The notes under the pieces were generated by a model. It did no database searches and had not been told where the DNA came from. It worked only from the letters and a program-made list of their open reading frames with translations. DNA of 64,000 nt from assembly GCA_951804985.1 (NCBI GenBank), contig OX638135.1, forward strand, positions 13,791,735 to 13,855,734. Direction: 5' to 3'. This DNA comes from Dryomyza anilis. Its lineage: Eukaryota > Arthropoda > Insecta > Diptera > Dryomyzidae. The first letter of the stretch is position 1; each line of letters starts with the position of its first letter. Both the position numbers and the translations under genes were made by a program. Shown here in pieces: positions 21,405 to 31,271 of this stretch.

Positions 21405-21424
21405 TTTCAATTAGGGGGGAGGTA
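21405..21424 (+). promoter_or_regulatory. Polypurine tract of element A copy 2
   Basis: TTAGGGGGGAGGTA abuts the 3' LTR start at 21425. Preceded by two T/A-rich repeats ending TTCTTTTTAATAATAA and TTCTTCTTAATAATAA, an imperfect tandem pair also present in copy 1. Confidence 0.8.
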
Positions 21425-22025
21425 TGTTGTGTATCATAATCGTAGAGTTCACAGCTTACATATGATCCACTGTTGTGTATCATAATCGTGGAACTTACAG
21501 CGTGCTTATGATCCACAATATAACATAACCAGTATATTTTTCTTTATGGCATACTTTTAGGGTTAAGCATTATGCATGTTAAACACAAACAGCATTTAAT
21601 TGTCTTGGCGCACACCGCTTAACATAGCACAGGTATACACGCCCACGTTAAATAGGTCACTCAGATCACACAAATAAATGCTGACTTAGTTATTTTAGAA
21701 TGATGAAAGTACTCAATTTATTGTGAAATTATAAATACGCTGACTAAGTTATTTTAGCATGATGAAATTACTCAATTTATTGTGAAATTATAAGAATACG
21801 AGGTGTTAAGTAGAAGTTAAGTATAGACTAAGAATGAATTGTTTTCGATAAGCTGAACTGTCTACAAATAAGTGTTAAGTATAAGTGTAACCAACTTTTA
21901 AAGCGAAATAAAGTGTCTTAAGGTAAAAAAGATCAGGTTGTTTAATAAAGAAAGTAAAAAGGACTCAGTAAGTATAAATAGGATCAAATTAAAGTCCTAG
22001 TAGTAGGATCATTTAACTTACAACA
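21425..22025 (+). repeat. 3' LTR of element A copy 2
   Basis: 601 bp, TGTTGTGTATC to TTACAACA, inverted-repeat ends TGTTG/CAACA. Followed by GCTG (22026-22029) and element B. Confidence 0.93.
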
Positions 22026-22029
22026 GCTG

Positions 22030-23415
22030 TCACGTCAACCTCTTGAGGCGATACGAAAACTGGATTTGCAGACGGCAGCCGGAGAGGCATGTGCGTGGCT
22101 TACGAGAAGAATGAACGAAGTACGTGAGCAGCCAGACAAGTTTCCAGATTACCTCCTAATTGAAGACAGGTTATACCGGCACATACCACGACAGTCAGAC
22201 GACGAGGATTGTCAAGCATGGAAACTCTGAGTGCCATCAGGGGCTCGGGGACGCGTCCTTGCCGAAAACCATGATGATGCAACGGCGGGTCACATGGGCG
22301 TACGCAAAACGGTGGCGCGTGTGGGAAACCGTTACTACTGGCCGGGCATGACCAGGGAAATCAGTAGGTATGTGCGGGCGTGTGAGTCCTGCCAGCGATT
22401 CAAACCCAGCCAGCAGAAACCAACCGGCAAGATGTTGACACAGGTCGCCGTGGAGCCCTGGGCATGGTTGTGCGCAGATTTCGTGGGCCCATTACCACGA
22501 TCTAAACACGGCAACACAATGATCCTTGTCTTTTTCGACAAATTTTCGAAATGGACGGAACTGGTGCCGTTGCGTAAAGCCTCAACAGAGAACTTGCAGC
22601 GGGCATTTCGGGAGCGGATACTGGCCAGGTACGGGGTTCCACGCGTTCTCATAACAGACAACGGGGCACAATTTACAAGTAGAGAGTTTAAAAGATTTTT
22701 GCAGACTCTAGGTATCAGGCATCAGTTTACAGCACCTTACACTCCGCAGGAGAACCCCACCGAGCGCGCCAACAGAAATCTGAAGACGATCATCGCCCAG
22801 TTCACCAGTCGGGACCAGCGTACGTGGGATGAAAATCTGCCAGAAATTTCACTGGCAATCAACACCAGCATATCCGAGACCACGGGTTACACACCTGCGT
22901 TTCTCACTCAAGGAAGAGAACCGCGCCTGCCGCGTGCTTTATACGACGAGAAGACACTGAGCAATGGTGTGGCTGTTCACACGCCAGGTGAGCGAGCGCT
23001 GCGACTGCGTGATATATTTGAGATGGTAAAACGAAATCTTGCGCGAGCAGCGCAGGACCAGGCGCGGCATTACAATATGCGGAGAAGGCCATGGAGACCC
23101 AATGTGGGCGATATGGTGCTGCTACGACAACATCACCTATCAAAAGCGGTAGACAACTTCGCAGCTATGTTGGCTCCCAAGTTCGATGGCCCGTACCGCA
23201 TATCAACATTTATTTCACCTGTAATCATTCAGCTAAAAGAAGTCGATAAAGGCCGTGTGAAGACAGCCCATGTGAACGACATAAAACCATTTTTCCAAAC
23301 TCAGACCACGACGCACCTAACTAGGGAACCGGCGGAGCCATCAACAGCGGCGAGTGCGACCAATAAGTCAAAGTCATCTACGACCTCGAGTGAGATACGC
23401 ATCGAATTTTGTTGA
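22030..23415 (+). CDS. pol: Element B integrase, nearly intact
   Basis: Open from about 22231 to 23415 (394 codons) after a single TGA at 22228-22230; the sequence before it (from 22030) continues the RNase H frame across the element A insertion. Zinc domain: NHDDATAGHMG (two His) and CESCQRFK (two Cys), complete. Core: CADFVGPLP (Asp), ITDNGAQF (Asp), NPTERANR (Glu), complete. C-terminal domain: NVGDMVLLRQH, KFDGPYRI and VNDIKPFF. All catalytic positions are present, which makes this the best preserved enzyme in the window. Ends at TGA 23413-23415, 34 bases before the third ORF. Confidence 0.9.
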
Positions 23416-23424
23416 GCAAAATAA

Positions 23425-23449
23425 TTAAACATTTATTTTACAGAAGAAA
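23425..23449 (+). promoter_or_regulatory. Possible 3' splice site before the element B third ORF
   Basis: AACATTTATTTTACAG ends at about 23444, six bases before the ATG at 23450. The T-rich tract plus CAG is a good acceptor and would allow the third ORF to be made from a spliced message as env is in related elements. The same sequence precedes 7631 in copy 1. Confidence 0.5.
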
Positions 23450-24953
23450 ATGAATACAGACGAATCAAAAGGGTTTGACCTGCCTCCTGGCAGTTTTGGA
23501 GGTCAGGTTTTAGACGATCTACAGGCAATGTCGCAACAGCAAATGGAGGCAACGGCAGAGCGACCACGCTCAATACGCCGCATGCAGGTGGAGGCGGCGA
23601 TTACTACACCGACAACTTTGGGTGTACAAAACGAGCGACAGGAGTTGTGCCGTTTCCAGCTGAAACGAGACATCACCATCACAATCGGCGATTACCGATG
23701 CCTGTCAGAGGGCGGCTACGTTAACGACAACATCATAAATTTTTGGCTTCGCTGGACCGGCAGACACTATTTGTCTGTTGGAGACTTTCTTCTTCTCGCA
23801 CATCATGAGGAGCGACACGAACCTAATGCTACTTTGGGTCCAAAGAATCAGAGCACTGGAACGAGATTTTTTGGTGATACCGGTCAATGAAAAATTTCAT
23901 TGGTACCTTGCGATCGTCTGTCACGCGGGAAAAATTTATAGACCAACGGAAGACATGTCAGATGAACAGAGGACCCCATGCATATTTATCTTAGATTCAT
24001 GGCCGATCGGAAGCCGCAGCCATGTCGGTCGCGTAATAAGAGACTTTCTCAACAAGGTAGTGTGCCATGGCGAGGGGAGCATAGGGCGGCGCGAAAACGA
24101 GGATGACGAGCTGTACACTGAGGATACTCTACCTTTACGGTACATACTGTGGGCTTTATATGCTGCAGTACGTAGAATCTTTCGTAAATCAACCAATTTA
24201 CGAGACTAGCGGTCCGATCGAACGATCGAAACGGTTTCCCGTAGAAGCAGCGGTGGAGAAGCGAAAGACAATTGCCAGATTGATCCGATCCATGACGAAT
24301 GATACAAGAAAGCAGACACCGATTGAATGGCCTAGTTTGGAAGCCGCACCGAAGACCAAAAGCCCTAGCACACCCGCGGGCGTATCAACATGTAACGCAA
24401 GGGCATCAACAGGCAACAACGCACACATAGGTGCACCCAGGAACCGTAACGCACCCACAAATACGTTAACAGATCAATTTACACTCGCGAATGTACCGAA
24501 GTCATCACAACCCCCACTAGCGGTGACCACGAGCGACACGGAGATTACAGCTAAATCAGGTCGCGACAGAAAATTGACAGAAGACCCCGATGAGCTGAAT
24601 ACAGATACGTCGAGCAACCACCGGTCACATGTAATGAAGGAAATTCCAGCGAGACCACCCGGAATCAGCAGCCAGATGCAGACAACATGTCTGATGACAT
24701 TATATTCGGATGCTTAGACGAGAACGAACCTTCAGGAGAACCGGCTTTAGACATGTCATGGGCAGAGGCAGATGCACCAGAATCAATGGCCATGAACGTG
24801 TCAACCCAATCAGGCGTTCCGGGTGCAGGAATAGGAGCCGACGCAGAAATCGAGGAAGCAACCCAACCACCACAACTGTGGCCGCCACTACTTTGGGAGC
24901 AGGCAATGACTCTTGCCGCAACAAGGAGGCCAGGAGCACGGCTGAGCGTTTAA
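23450..24953 (+). pseudogene. Element B third ORF: Ulp1/SENP-like (C48) cysteine protease domain, frameshifted
   Basis: Proposed role: removal of SUMO-like modifiers, or a former host isopeptidase captured by the element. Piece 1 (23450-about 23755) ends in YRCLSEGGYVNDNIINFWLRW, the family's start motif (LNDxxIxFY-like). Piece 2 (23778-24209, another frame) has ETFFFSH, WVQRIRALERDFLVIPVNEKFHWYL with the His codon at 23898-23900, and CIFILDSW with the Asp codon at 23994-23996. Piece 3 (frame of 24103-24717) has YCGLYMLQYVESF with Cys at 24148-24150. His-Trp, Asp-Ser and Cys-Gly are the expected catalytic surroundings, nearest to SENP6/7. Frameshifts lie near 23760 and 24130; the Gln before Cys is not clear. 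A long Thr/Ser/Pro-rich then acidic tail follows, with a 22-bp deletion near 24618 relative to copy 1. Confidence 0.72.
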
Positions 24954-25044
24954 CGCCGTATGGACGGGCGAAGTTTCCGGATCCGAGTGACCAGAAACGG
25001 GGCGATACATATTACCGAGGTTACTCGCGCCCCGTTAATCCCGG

Positions 25045-25060
25045 GAAAGTAAAAGGGGAG
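25045..25060 (+). promoter_or_regulatory. Polypurine tract of element B copy 2
   Basis: GGAAAGTAAAAGGGGAG directly before TGTGACGAC of the 3' LTR. Confidence 0.8.
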
Positions 25061-25916
25061 TGTGACGACACGGTTTTGCAAGGTTGCGAAACCCTGCCGC
25101 ACAAATGCAGGCGACAACAGAATCCCGTAAGTTGGCACCAACACTTAAAGGGATATATAATATAACAACAACAACAACAGCAAGGAAGCCACGCGAAATT
25201 TAGAACCTTCGAGAAGAAGAGCAGCGATAAACAGCCTAACGGGTCGAACAGCAGCGTGCCTAGCAACAACGAGTGGAGAAACAGCGAGTCGAACAGATGG
25301 AGAGACGACAGCAGCAACTCAGTAGGTGCGAGCAGGATGACGATAGGGTGGCTGGAAAACAAACACATATTTTCCAGTAAAAATCAACGAATGACTGGAA
25401 GAACAAGAAACATATATAAAAACAGGAGCGCGGGCTCATTCGTTGGCTGGCGGCGTCGAGGCAACACCTTATTAGTTCGGTGGACGTACAGGTAACCAGG
25501 CAGGATTTTATTTAGTTAGAGACAAGCATAGACTCGGTTTAGTGGAATAAAAATTACGCTAACCGAGATAGTGGTTCAGGTTCGATTTAGTGGACTTAAA
25601 ATTACGCTAATCGAATTAGTAGCATAGCCTCGATTTAGTGGACAGATAATCACGCTAATCGAGTTAGGTGCATCGGGTAGGGATTAACACGAGGACTCAA
25701 AATTACTCAACGTTGAACCCTACCGTTGTCCGGCGACACAATCGCGAACGGCGATATTTTTCTTTTATATATATTCAAAATAATATTTTGTATTGAATTA
25801 ACGAATAAAGAATTTAAAAAATTCACGCCTTGTGTTAAATAAATTAGTGTAGCGAACCCGGCCAACCTCTGAGCATACCTCAGCTATGGACAACCGCGTT
25901 TAAACGTTGCGTTACA
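25061..25916 (+). repeat. 3' LTR of element B copy 2
   Basis: 856 bp, same length as 8849-9704 and about 99 percent identical by eye. Ends GTTACA; TATA box near 25413; three 48-bp hairpin repeats at 25533-25676. Confidence 0.92.
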
Positions 25917-25966
25917 GCGGCTTTATTTGATACTGGAGCTAATTCTGAAAATGGTTTTGTTAAATA
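25917..25966 (+). pseudogene. Possible retroviral-type protease scrap flanking element B
   Basis: Read in the frame starting at 25917 the sequence gives ALFDTGANSEN and then a stop at 25965. DTGA with preceding hydrophobics is the retropepsin active-site signature. It may mean that element B inserted into the protease of another retroelement, but only about 16 codons support it. Confidence 0.3.
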
Positions 25967-27157
25967 AGGTCCAGTTTTTATGATTTTAAGTTTTAATTAT
26001 TTTTCTCTCCTTTTATTTTTATAGTCGAATCAAAAACAATAATGTAATTTTCTTTTCGGTGTTAGACGAACAAAACTATGCGCCACCATATATTTTGTAT
26101 ATATGCCGGCGAAATATATCCAACGGAAATTTAAAATTTTACAATAAATTTTAAATTTTATGAATAAAAAACAATATTACTTGATGAAAAAATGTAAAAA
26201 TTATTGTTATGCCATTATGCAAAGTCATGTATAATATTTAAAATTACAATTAGGAAAATAAATTAAGACTCAATATCAAAAACTTATTAATATCTCATTA
26301 TTAAATTTCAGAAAATAATGTATCTACAAAAATATTGATTTTTTTTAATAAATTAATAAGATTTACACCAAGATTAGTAATTTAATTTCATATATGGCAT
26401 GTTAAATTGTATACATGGCGCTGCACAAAAATGCACAACAATGCACAACAATACATAATAATCATTTTAACGCCTGAAAATAAAATAAATATTTAATATT
26501 ATTAAATATATTAATAATATTTAAATAATATTTACACGGGCCGCGTGTTTGACATGCCTGGTCTAGAGTATGCCAGGTAGACAAAATTGATTGTTTCATT
26601 TCCATGAAATATGAATCACATTTAATTAATAATATTCCAAAAGCAACGAAAATACAATTTTTATGTGTATAACACTCGCATGGTTGGAAAAAAAAACGTT
26701 CGACAACATAGCTATTCAAATACAAAAATAAACAAATATTTTTAATTTTTGGAAATATCTCTAGGATTAACGAGTTATATAAATATTTGGAAGATTTCAA
26801 TTTAGCTATCCAATGATGAACCAAAGACTGGAGGGTACGTATTTTAAAACTGTATATTAAAAATTTTATAGAAAAAATAATATTCACTACTTAAAAGAAA
26901 AAACTTTAAATATAAATAAATTTTATTTTCAAAATTTGTTCATCTTATTTTGATGGAGTACAACAAATTATATCCAGGAGTATCCAGGCTATTTTTTATA
27001 TATGTGGCAGCTACATATTTACTCTCTATAAAACAACAAAAAACCATTTAGACAATGGAGTCCAAGTATTATTTTTTTGTATTTTGTAGAGAGTGTTTTT
27101 TCAATTACAAAACTGGACATCTTCAATGAATTGCTAAAATATCGCAAAGAAAGCGAG
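25967..27157. other. AT-rich stretch without recognisable gene
   Basis: About 1.2 kb. A 141-codon minus-strand ORF (26462-26887) has no domain signature and a composition typical of chance ORFs in AT-rich DNA. GCACAACAAT repeats occur near 26425-26450. Nothing else seen. Confidence 0.6.
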
Positions 27158-27930
27158 TTGGGAAAGTTAGGTCACATGGGTGAGTTCGGTTACATTGGAC
27201 GAACTTTTATAGTCGGTCGGGCCCGACTATGTAATACCCTACACCTTTGGTGGGGATATTAATATCGGATATTTCATTTATACCTTAATTTTAAAGTTCT
27301 TAATTATTATTCACATATCAGAAATTTACGTCTTATATCCACATAATTTAAAAAATATATATATAAAGTATAAAAAAGTAATAAAACCAATTTAGAAAAA
27401 TAAAAGTGGGCGGACCACGCCTTTACTTACAATTTTGTAAGACTTATATTTTATAGATTTGATTTTAATAATTTACGGCTAAAATTTCCACTATGAAAAC
27501 CCGGTGAAATAATGTAAAAAAACATGTGGGCGGATCACGCCCATTTTTGGACCACATATTTTTAGGAGAATTCTAACAATACTTTTAAAAATTTTATAAG
27601 TATGTCTTAAATAGTTGCGAGGTATTAGTTCCTAAAGAGTTATATAAAAATTACATGTATGTGGTGGGCGTATCCGTTGACCGATTTGCTTCATTTTCAA
27701 ACTTATTTCCTACTCTTGGCTATAAAATATTGTGACCAAATTTTATAGCATTCTGACAAGTATGTTTCCTCGTATACGGACGCACAGACGGACATAGCTA
27801 AACGGACTCGGGTGGTGATAATGATCAAGATATATATACTTTTCCATACCGGCCACGCCTTCTAAGGGGCGTTACAATTTCTGCACAAACTTAATATACC
27901 CTGTACCTCATAGATGTAGCATATAAAAAT
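27158..27930 (+). repeat. Dispersed repeat with hairpin and GACGGACA tract (copy 1)
   Basis: Starts TTGGGAAAGTTAGGTCACATGGG, has a near-palindrome TATAGTCGGTCGGGCCCGACTAT, then ACCCTACACC; ends with CACAGACGGACATAGCTAAACGG, ATCAAGATATATATACTTTTCC and GTACCTCATAGATGTAG. The outer ACCCTACACC and GGTGTAGGGT (in the copy at 39711) are inverted. Layout (GTCY/GACR proto-microsatellite plus TA run) recalls mini-me/DINE-type repeats of dipterans. Not coding. Confidence 0.65.
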
Positions 27931-28647
27931 ATATAAAATCTGTTTTAATATATAACATCAAAAATGGACGTAGAAAATATTACAGAAAAATCATAACATA
28001 AATAAAATTAAAATTCTCAAGTGTGTGCGGGAAATTTTATGAAAAATGATCAGTATTTGTAAAAAGGGTACGTTTTATAAATCATAATGGCAAATGGCTA
28101 AATAACGATGAAGTAAATTAATTGTAACAAAATTTATACCGCAACCATATATTTAAAATATTACGGATGTCGTTAAAAGTTGATGGGCCCTTAAAAATTT
28201 ATGAAGTAAAATTACGGTTATCAGGACGAATAGATTCTGCAAAATCGATTTGAGTTATTTGAAAAAACACAAATAAAATAAATAATAAAAAAATTTAATT
28301 AGTCCGGAAATACATGAGAATTTTTCAGATAAAGCTTTTGCGTATTATGTCGACGCAAGATAACTTCACATACATATAGACAGACCAGAAAATGGTCTAT
28401 AAAAGGAGTACATGCTCTATTCCCGTCATATTACTCAGTTAGAAATTTCAAAAATTATAATTTATTTTTTATAACATAAAAATGACTATATATAATTTAT
28501 AACACAATTATAATGTTAATCGCATCCAATATAACATATAAAATCAAAAAACAAATAATTTTGTCCAGCTAGCATGTACTAGACGAACCACTGTGCGTCC
28601 GACTGGCAACGTAAGTTTACAATCCTGAGCACATGAAGGTTAAAAGT

Positions 28648-28698
28648 ATTATAAAATTTGTTCCACTTTACCCCAGGCTCCCCTATATATTTTACTAA
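28648..28698 (-). repeat. hAT relic fragment
   Basis: GTTCCACTTTACCCCAGGCTCCCCTATATATTTTACT is the reverse complement, with few changes, of 55670-55720 in the 2.9-kb hAT-like element. Together with 29632-29760 it is one relic split by a SINE and a dispersed repeat. Confidence 0.6.
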
Positions 28699-28922
28699 TA
28701 GTAGTAGTAGTTTGGTACTATAGTCCTATAAGTACTTAGGCCGAGCTCTCTCACCATTTTAAGCTGCAGTTTATTAGCGAATCCCAACGGCGAGTGAGAG
28801 CTTTTCATAGGCAATGTTTTACTCTCGTAGGTTTGCCATTTACTGCCGAGAGGTAGCGCGGTATAGAAAAATGTTTCTATGCAAAGATGTTGTTAGCCCC
28901 AGTCCAGGCTTGAACCGGGGAC
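28699..28922 (-). mobile_element. tRNA-derived SINE, minus strand, 5'-truncated
   Basis: Read on the minus strand it shows a B-box-like CCGGTTCAAGCCTGG, GGGGCTAACAACATC, then a body shared with the plus-strand SINE at 34412 (GCCTATGAAAAGCTCTCAC, GAGCTCGGCCTAAGTACTTA) and a tail of repeated ACT (rc of the TAGTAGTAG run at 28699). The A-box end is missing. Non-autonomous; moved by a LINE of the host. Confidence 0.7.
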
Positions 28923-28937
28923 AAAAACAATCCAATT

Positions 28938-29631
28938 GGGAAGGTTAGATCACATGGGAAATTTTAAAGTAGGTTTTAGTATGATAGTTAGGATTATCAA
29001 AATTATAGTCGGTCTAAGCCGACTATAAATACCCTACACATATGTGTGGTCACCATTCCATTGGTATATAGGTCACCAGGGTATACGAATCCAGAAAATA
29101 ACTACACACTTCCAATCGCTGAAGAAGTTCCATTCATTTGATACCCATATTTACAAATGGGTAGGTGTACCGAATTTGACTTTTTTTTTTGGAACCACAA
29201 GTCGTTTCGCCGGAAACCATTATTTTCATGTATTTGAGCATGAGTCAATATATATTTGACCAAAAAAAGTTTTCCTAAGCACGTATACAGTAAAATTGAT
29301 CTGTAGATATAAATTTAATACGAGGTATTTGAATATAAGTGGTCGGTTCTCAGGTCACAATAGACCGATCATGCCAATTTTGTTCAGACAGTTTAGATAT
29401 ATAAGTAATCTAAATCTTAAATTTCATTGCTCCATTGCTTCTATTTTTTCTGTAATCGTGATTTCAACAGACAGACGGATAAACAGACGGACAGACGGAC
29501 ATCGCTAAATCGACTCAGGAGGTCATGCTGATCAAGAATATATATACTTTTCCATACCGGAGATGCTTCCTTATGGGTGTTACAAACGGCGTACCAAACT
29601 GAATATACCCTTTCACTTTTAGTGTAGGGTA
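28938..29631 (+). repeat. Dispersed repeat with GACGGACA tract (copy 2, variant)
   Basis: Starts GGGAAGGTTAGATCACATGGG with the hairpin ATAGTCGGTCTAAGCCGACTAT, then ACCCTACACATATGTGTGG; ends GACAGACGGATAAACAGACGG, AAGAATATATATACTTTTCC and AGTGTAGGGTA. Same class as 27158-27930 but diverged. Confidence 0.65.
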
Positions 29632-29760
29632 CTTTGGGAACTCAAAATGTTATTAAAGACATTAAAAATTCCTTGTATTTAAGATCTTCTATATAAAATG
29701 TAATATGTTTTTCTTTTTCATTTTATACTTTTCGGTTTCGGTTACGGTTTTATTCCTTGG
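29632..29760 (-). repeat. End fragment of a hAT-like element
   Basis: AAGATCTTCTATATAAAATG and TTTTCGGTTTCGGTTACGGTTT...CCTTGG match, in reverse orientation, the left end of the element at 55237 (AACCGTAACCGAAACCG next to its terminal CAAGG). The relic's end is TTCCTTGG followed by TTTTAAG. Confidence 0.6.
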
Positions 29761-29974
29761 TTTTAAGTAATCTTTTGATTTTATAAAAGTATGTTAATAT
29801 TAAATTAGTTTTTATTTTTTTAATTTTTAAAGAAACAATTAAATGTATGTCGAGGGACGTGTGCTTTAAGCATTTTGTAAATTGAGGCAATATTTATTGG
29901 CATGACGTATATGTACTATTCATTTTTAATCGCGATATAGAGACAATAAGTTTTGAATGAGTGCGTAATTCTCA

Positions 29975-30645
29975 AATGATCGAACTTTTACCACAAGTCG
30001 GTTCGCGAGAAACCATTATGTTGAAATATTTGAGAATAAAGTCATTATATGTATATTTGACCAAAAAAAAGTTCAATTAAGACCGTACAAAGTAAAATTC
30101 CTTTTTTATGTAAATTTTATATGAGGTATTTGAACATAAAGTCGTTGTAGAACGAAAAGTCACCAAATACATTTTTATGAGGAACTTTAATTTCGAGTTT
30201 GTTGATTAATATTATAAAAAGTTACTGATGCATTTTTAAAGTTGAATAATCAATTGATAGATTTACATTTTCTTATAATGTGGTAAAAAAAATTGATATA
30301 ATTGCAGATATATAAAGATTTTTGTAAATGAATATTTGTCATTTTAAAAATGTATTTGGTGACTTTTCGTTCTACAACGACGATAAGATGTCGGTTCTCA
30401 GGTCACAATATATCAATCATTCCTTGTTCAGACAGCTTAAGTAATCTAAATCTAAAGTTTTATTGATTGAGCTCTTCTACTTTTTCTGTAATCGTGATTT
30501 CAACAAACAGACATAAGGACATCGCTAAATCGACTAAGGAGGTCATGCTCATCAATATTCCATACCAGGGATGCTTCCTTCTGGGTGTTACAAACGGCGT
30601 ACCAAACTGAATATACCCTTTCACTCTTAGTGTAGGGTATAAAAA
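29975..30645 (+). repeat. Dispersed repeat (third variant) interrupted by a MITE
   Basis: ACCACAAGTCGGTTCGCGAG to AGTGTAGGGTATAAAAAT parallels 29200-29631. The repeat is split at ACATAA/GATGTCGGTTCTC by the MITE at 30140-30382. Confidence 0.6.
30140..30382. mobile_element. MITE with about 35-bp terminal inverted repeats (copy 1)
   Basis: Left end GTCGTTGTAGAACGAAAAGTC... and right end reading the same inward; the TIR includes ACCAAATACATTTTTA. About 243 bp, AT-rich, no ORF. Flanks show ATAA on both sides. Copies at 33564-33806 and 57139-57382. Superfamily not determined. Confidence 0.8.
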
Positions 30646-30992
30646 TATGTTTGCGAGGTATAGGAAAAGGCAATTAAAATTTTACTAAAAATTTAAATAT
30701 TATTGATTTTAAATTATTACTTGGTTTTAAGAAGGCTTAAAATTATTGTTGCGCCAAGTAGCGTTTTTCTATGTCTAATACCGAAAAGACAATTTCATTA
30801 TTGTCTTTTAATGGAATATTAAAAATTAAAGAAGAGCATAATGGGACATTTCCATTGTTACCCATATAAGATTTACTGGACTTGACTACGTGGCCAATGC
30901 TTAGCCAAGTCTTGGTGAATTAGTCGTCGCTCAAGACTAGGCCAACCGTGATGTGCCAAGTCTTGGTATATTTGTCTACACCCAAACGTCTG

Positions 30993-31266
30993 TAGCTCAT
31001 GGTTAATGCGTTGGACTGCGAGCCGAAGGATCATAGGTTCAAGGTCCTAGGTTCAAGCCTAGGGGCTAACAACATCTTTTTTATAGAAGCATTTTTCTAT
31101 ACCTATATATAAACCTACGTGTGTAAAACTTTGCCTATGAAAAGCTCTGACCCGCCGTTCGGATTCGGCATTAAACTACCTACATGCCATCTTGAGCCAA
31201 ATAATCGGCTATAATGGAGTCCTTATGTTGTTCTAATAAAATTTGCTGCATTTCGTTTGCGTCGTA
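30993..31266 (+). mobile_element. tRNA-derived SINE, plus strand, cut by the duplication junction
   Basis: GTCTGTAGCTCATGGTTAATGCG matches a pol III A box region, GGTTCAAGGTCC and GGTTCAAGCCT are B-box-like (apparently duplicated), then GGGGCTAACAACATC. The 3' part is missing at 31266 because unit 2 begins there. Intact version at 34412-34812. Confidence 0.75.
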
Positions 31267-31271
31267 CCGAC

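Larger units (their letters stand above)
11750..22025 (+). mobile_element. Element A copy 2: full-length env-bearing gypsy element inside element B
   Basis: 10.28 kb from TGTTGTG to CAACA, with two LTRs (608 and 601 bp), primer site, gag, pol, env and polypurine tract, flanked by GCTG duplications. LTRs differ at roughly 2 percent by eye, more than the two 3' LTRs of the A copies differ from each other. Gag has lost its capsid core and Pol carries several stops, three of them shared with copy 1. Errantivirus-like, related to 17.6/297/gypsy by layout; family name not assigned. Confidence 0.93.
8849..25916 (+). mobile_element. Element B copy 2: LTR retrotransposon with a Ulp1-like third ORF, interrupted by element A
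   Basis: LTR to LTR unit: primer site, gag, a remnant of RT plus RNase H, insertion of element A, integrase, third ORF, polypurine tract, LTR. Protease and most of RT are deleted at about 10981. There is no env; the third ORF occupies the env position. Removing the element A insertion would restore continuous reading from RNase H to integrase, so A entered an open Pol frame. Osvaldo/Ulysses-like by primer site and Gag, not proven. Confidence 0.85.
27851..31271 (+). repeat. 3.42-kb tandem duplication, unit 1
   Basis: Starts GGCCACGCCTTCTAAGGGG and ends inside a SINE at GTCGTAC. The next unit starts again with GGCCACGCC at 31272. Offset is 3420-3421 bp throughout and differences are few (for example 28805 G/T, one T fewer in the T run at 32600, and an extra GACGGATAAACA in unit 2). 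Confidence 0.95.

Noticed and set aside
26462..26887. 141-codon minus-strand ORF in the flank
   Set aside because: Composition follows AT-rich background, no domain motif, no promoter or repeat context.
31000..31080. tRNA gene
   Set aside because: A and B boxes are present but the stem pairing is poor, box B appears doubled, and the sequence continues into a repeated SINE body.
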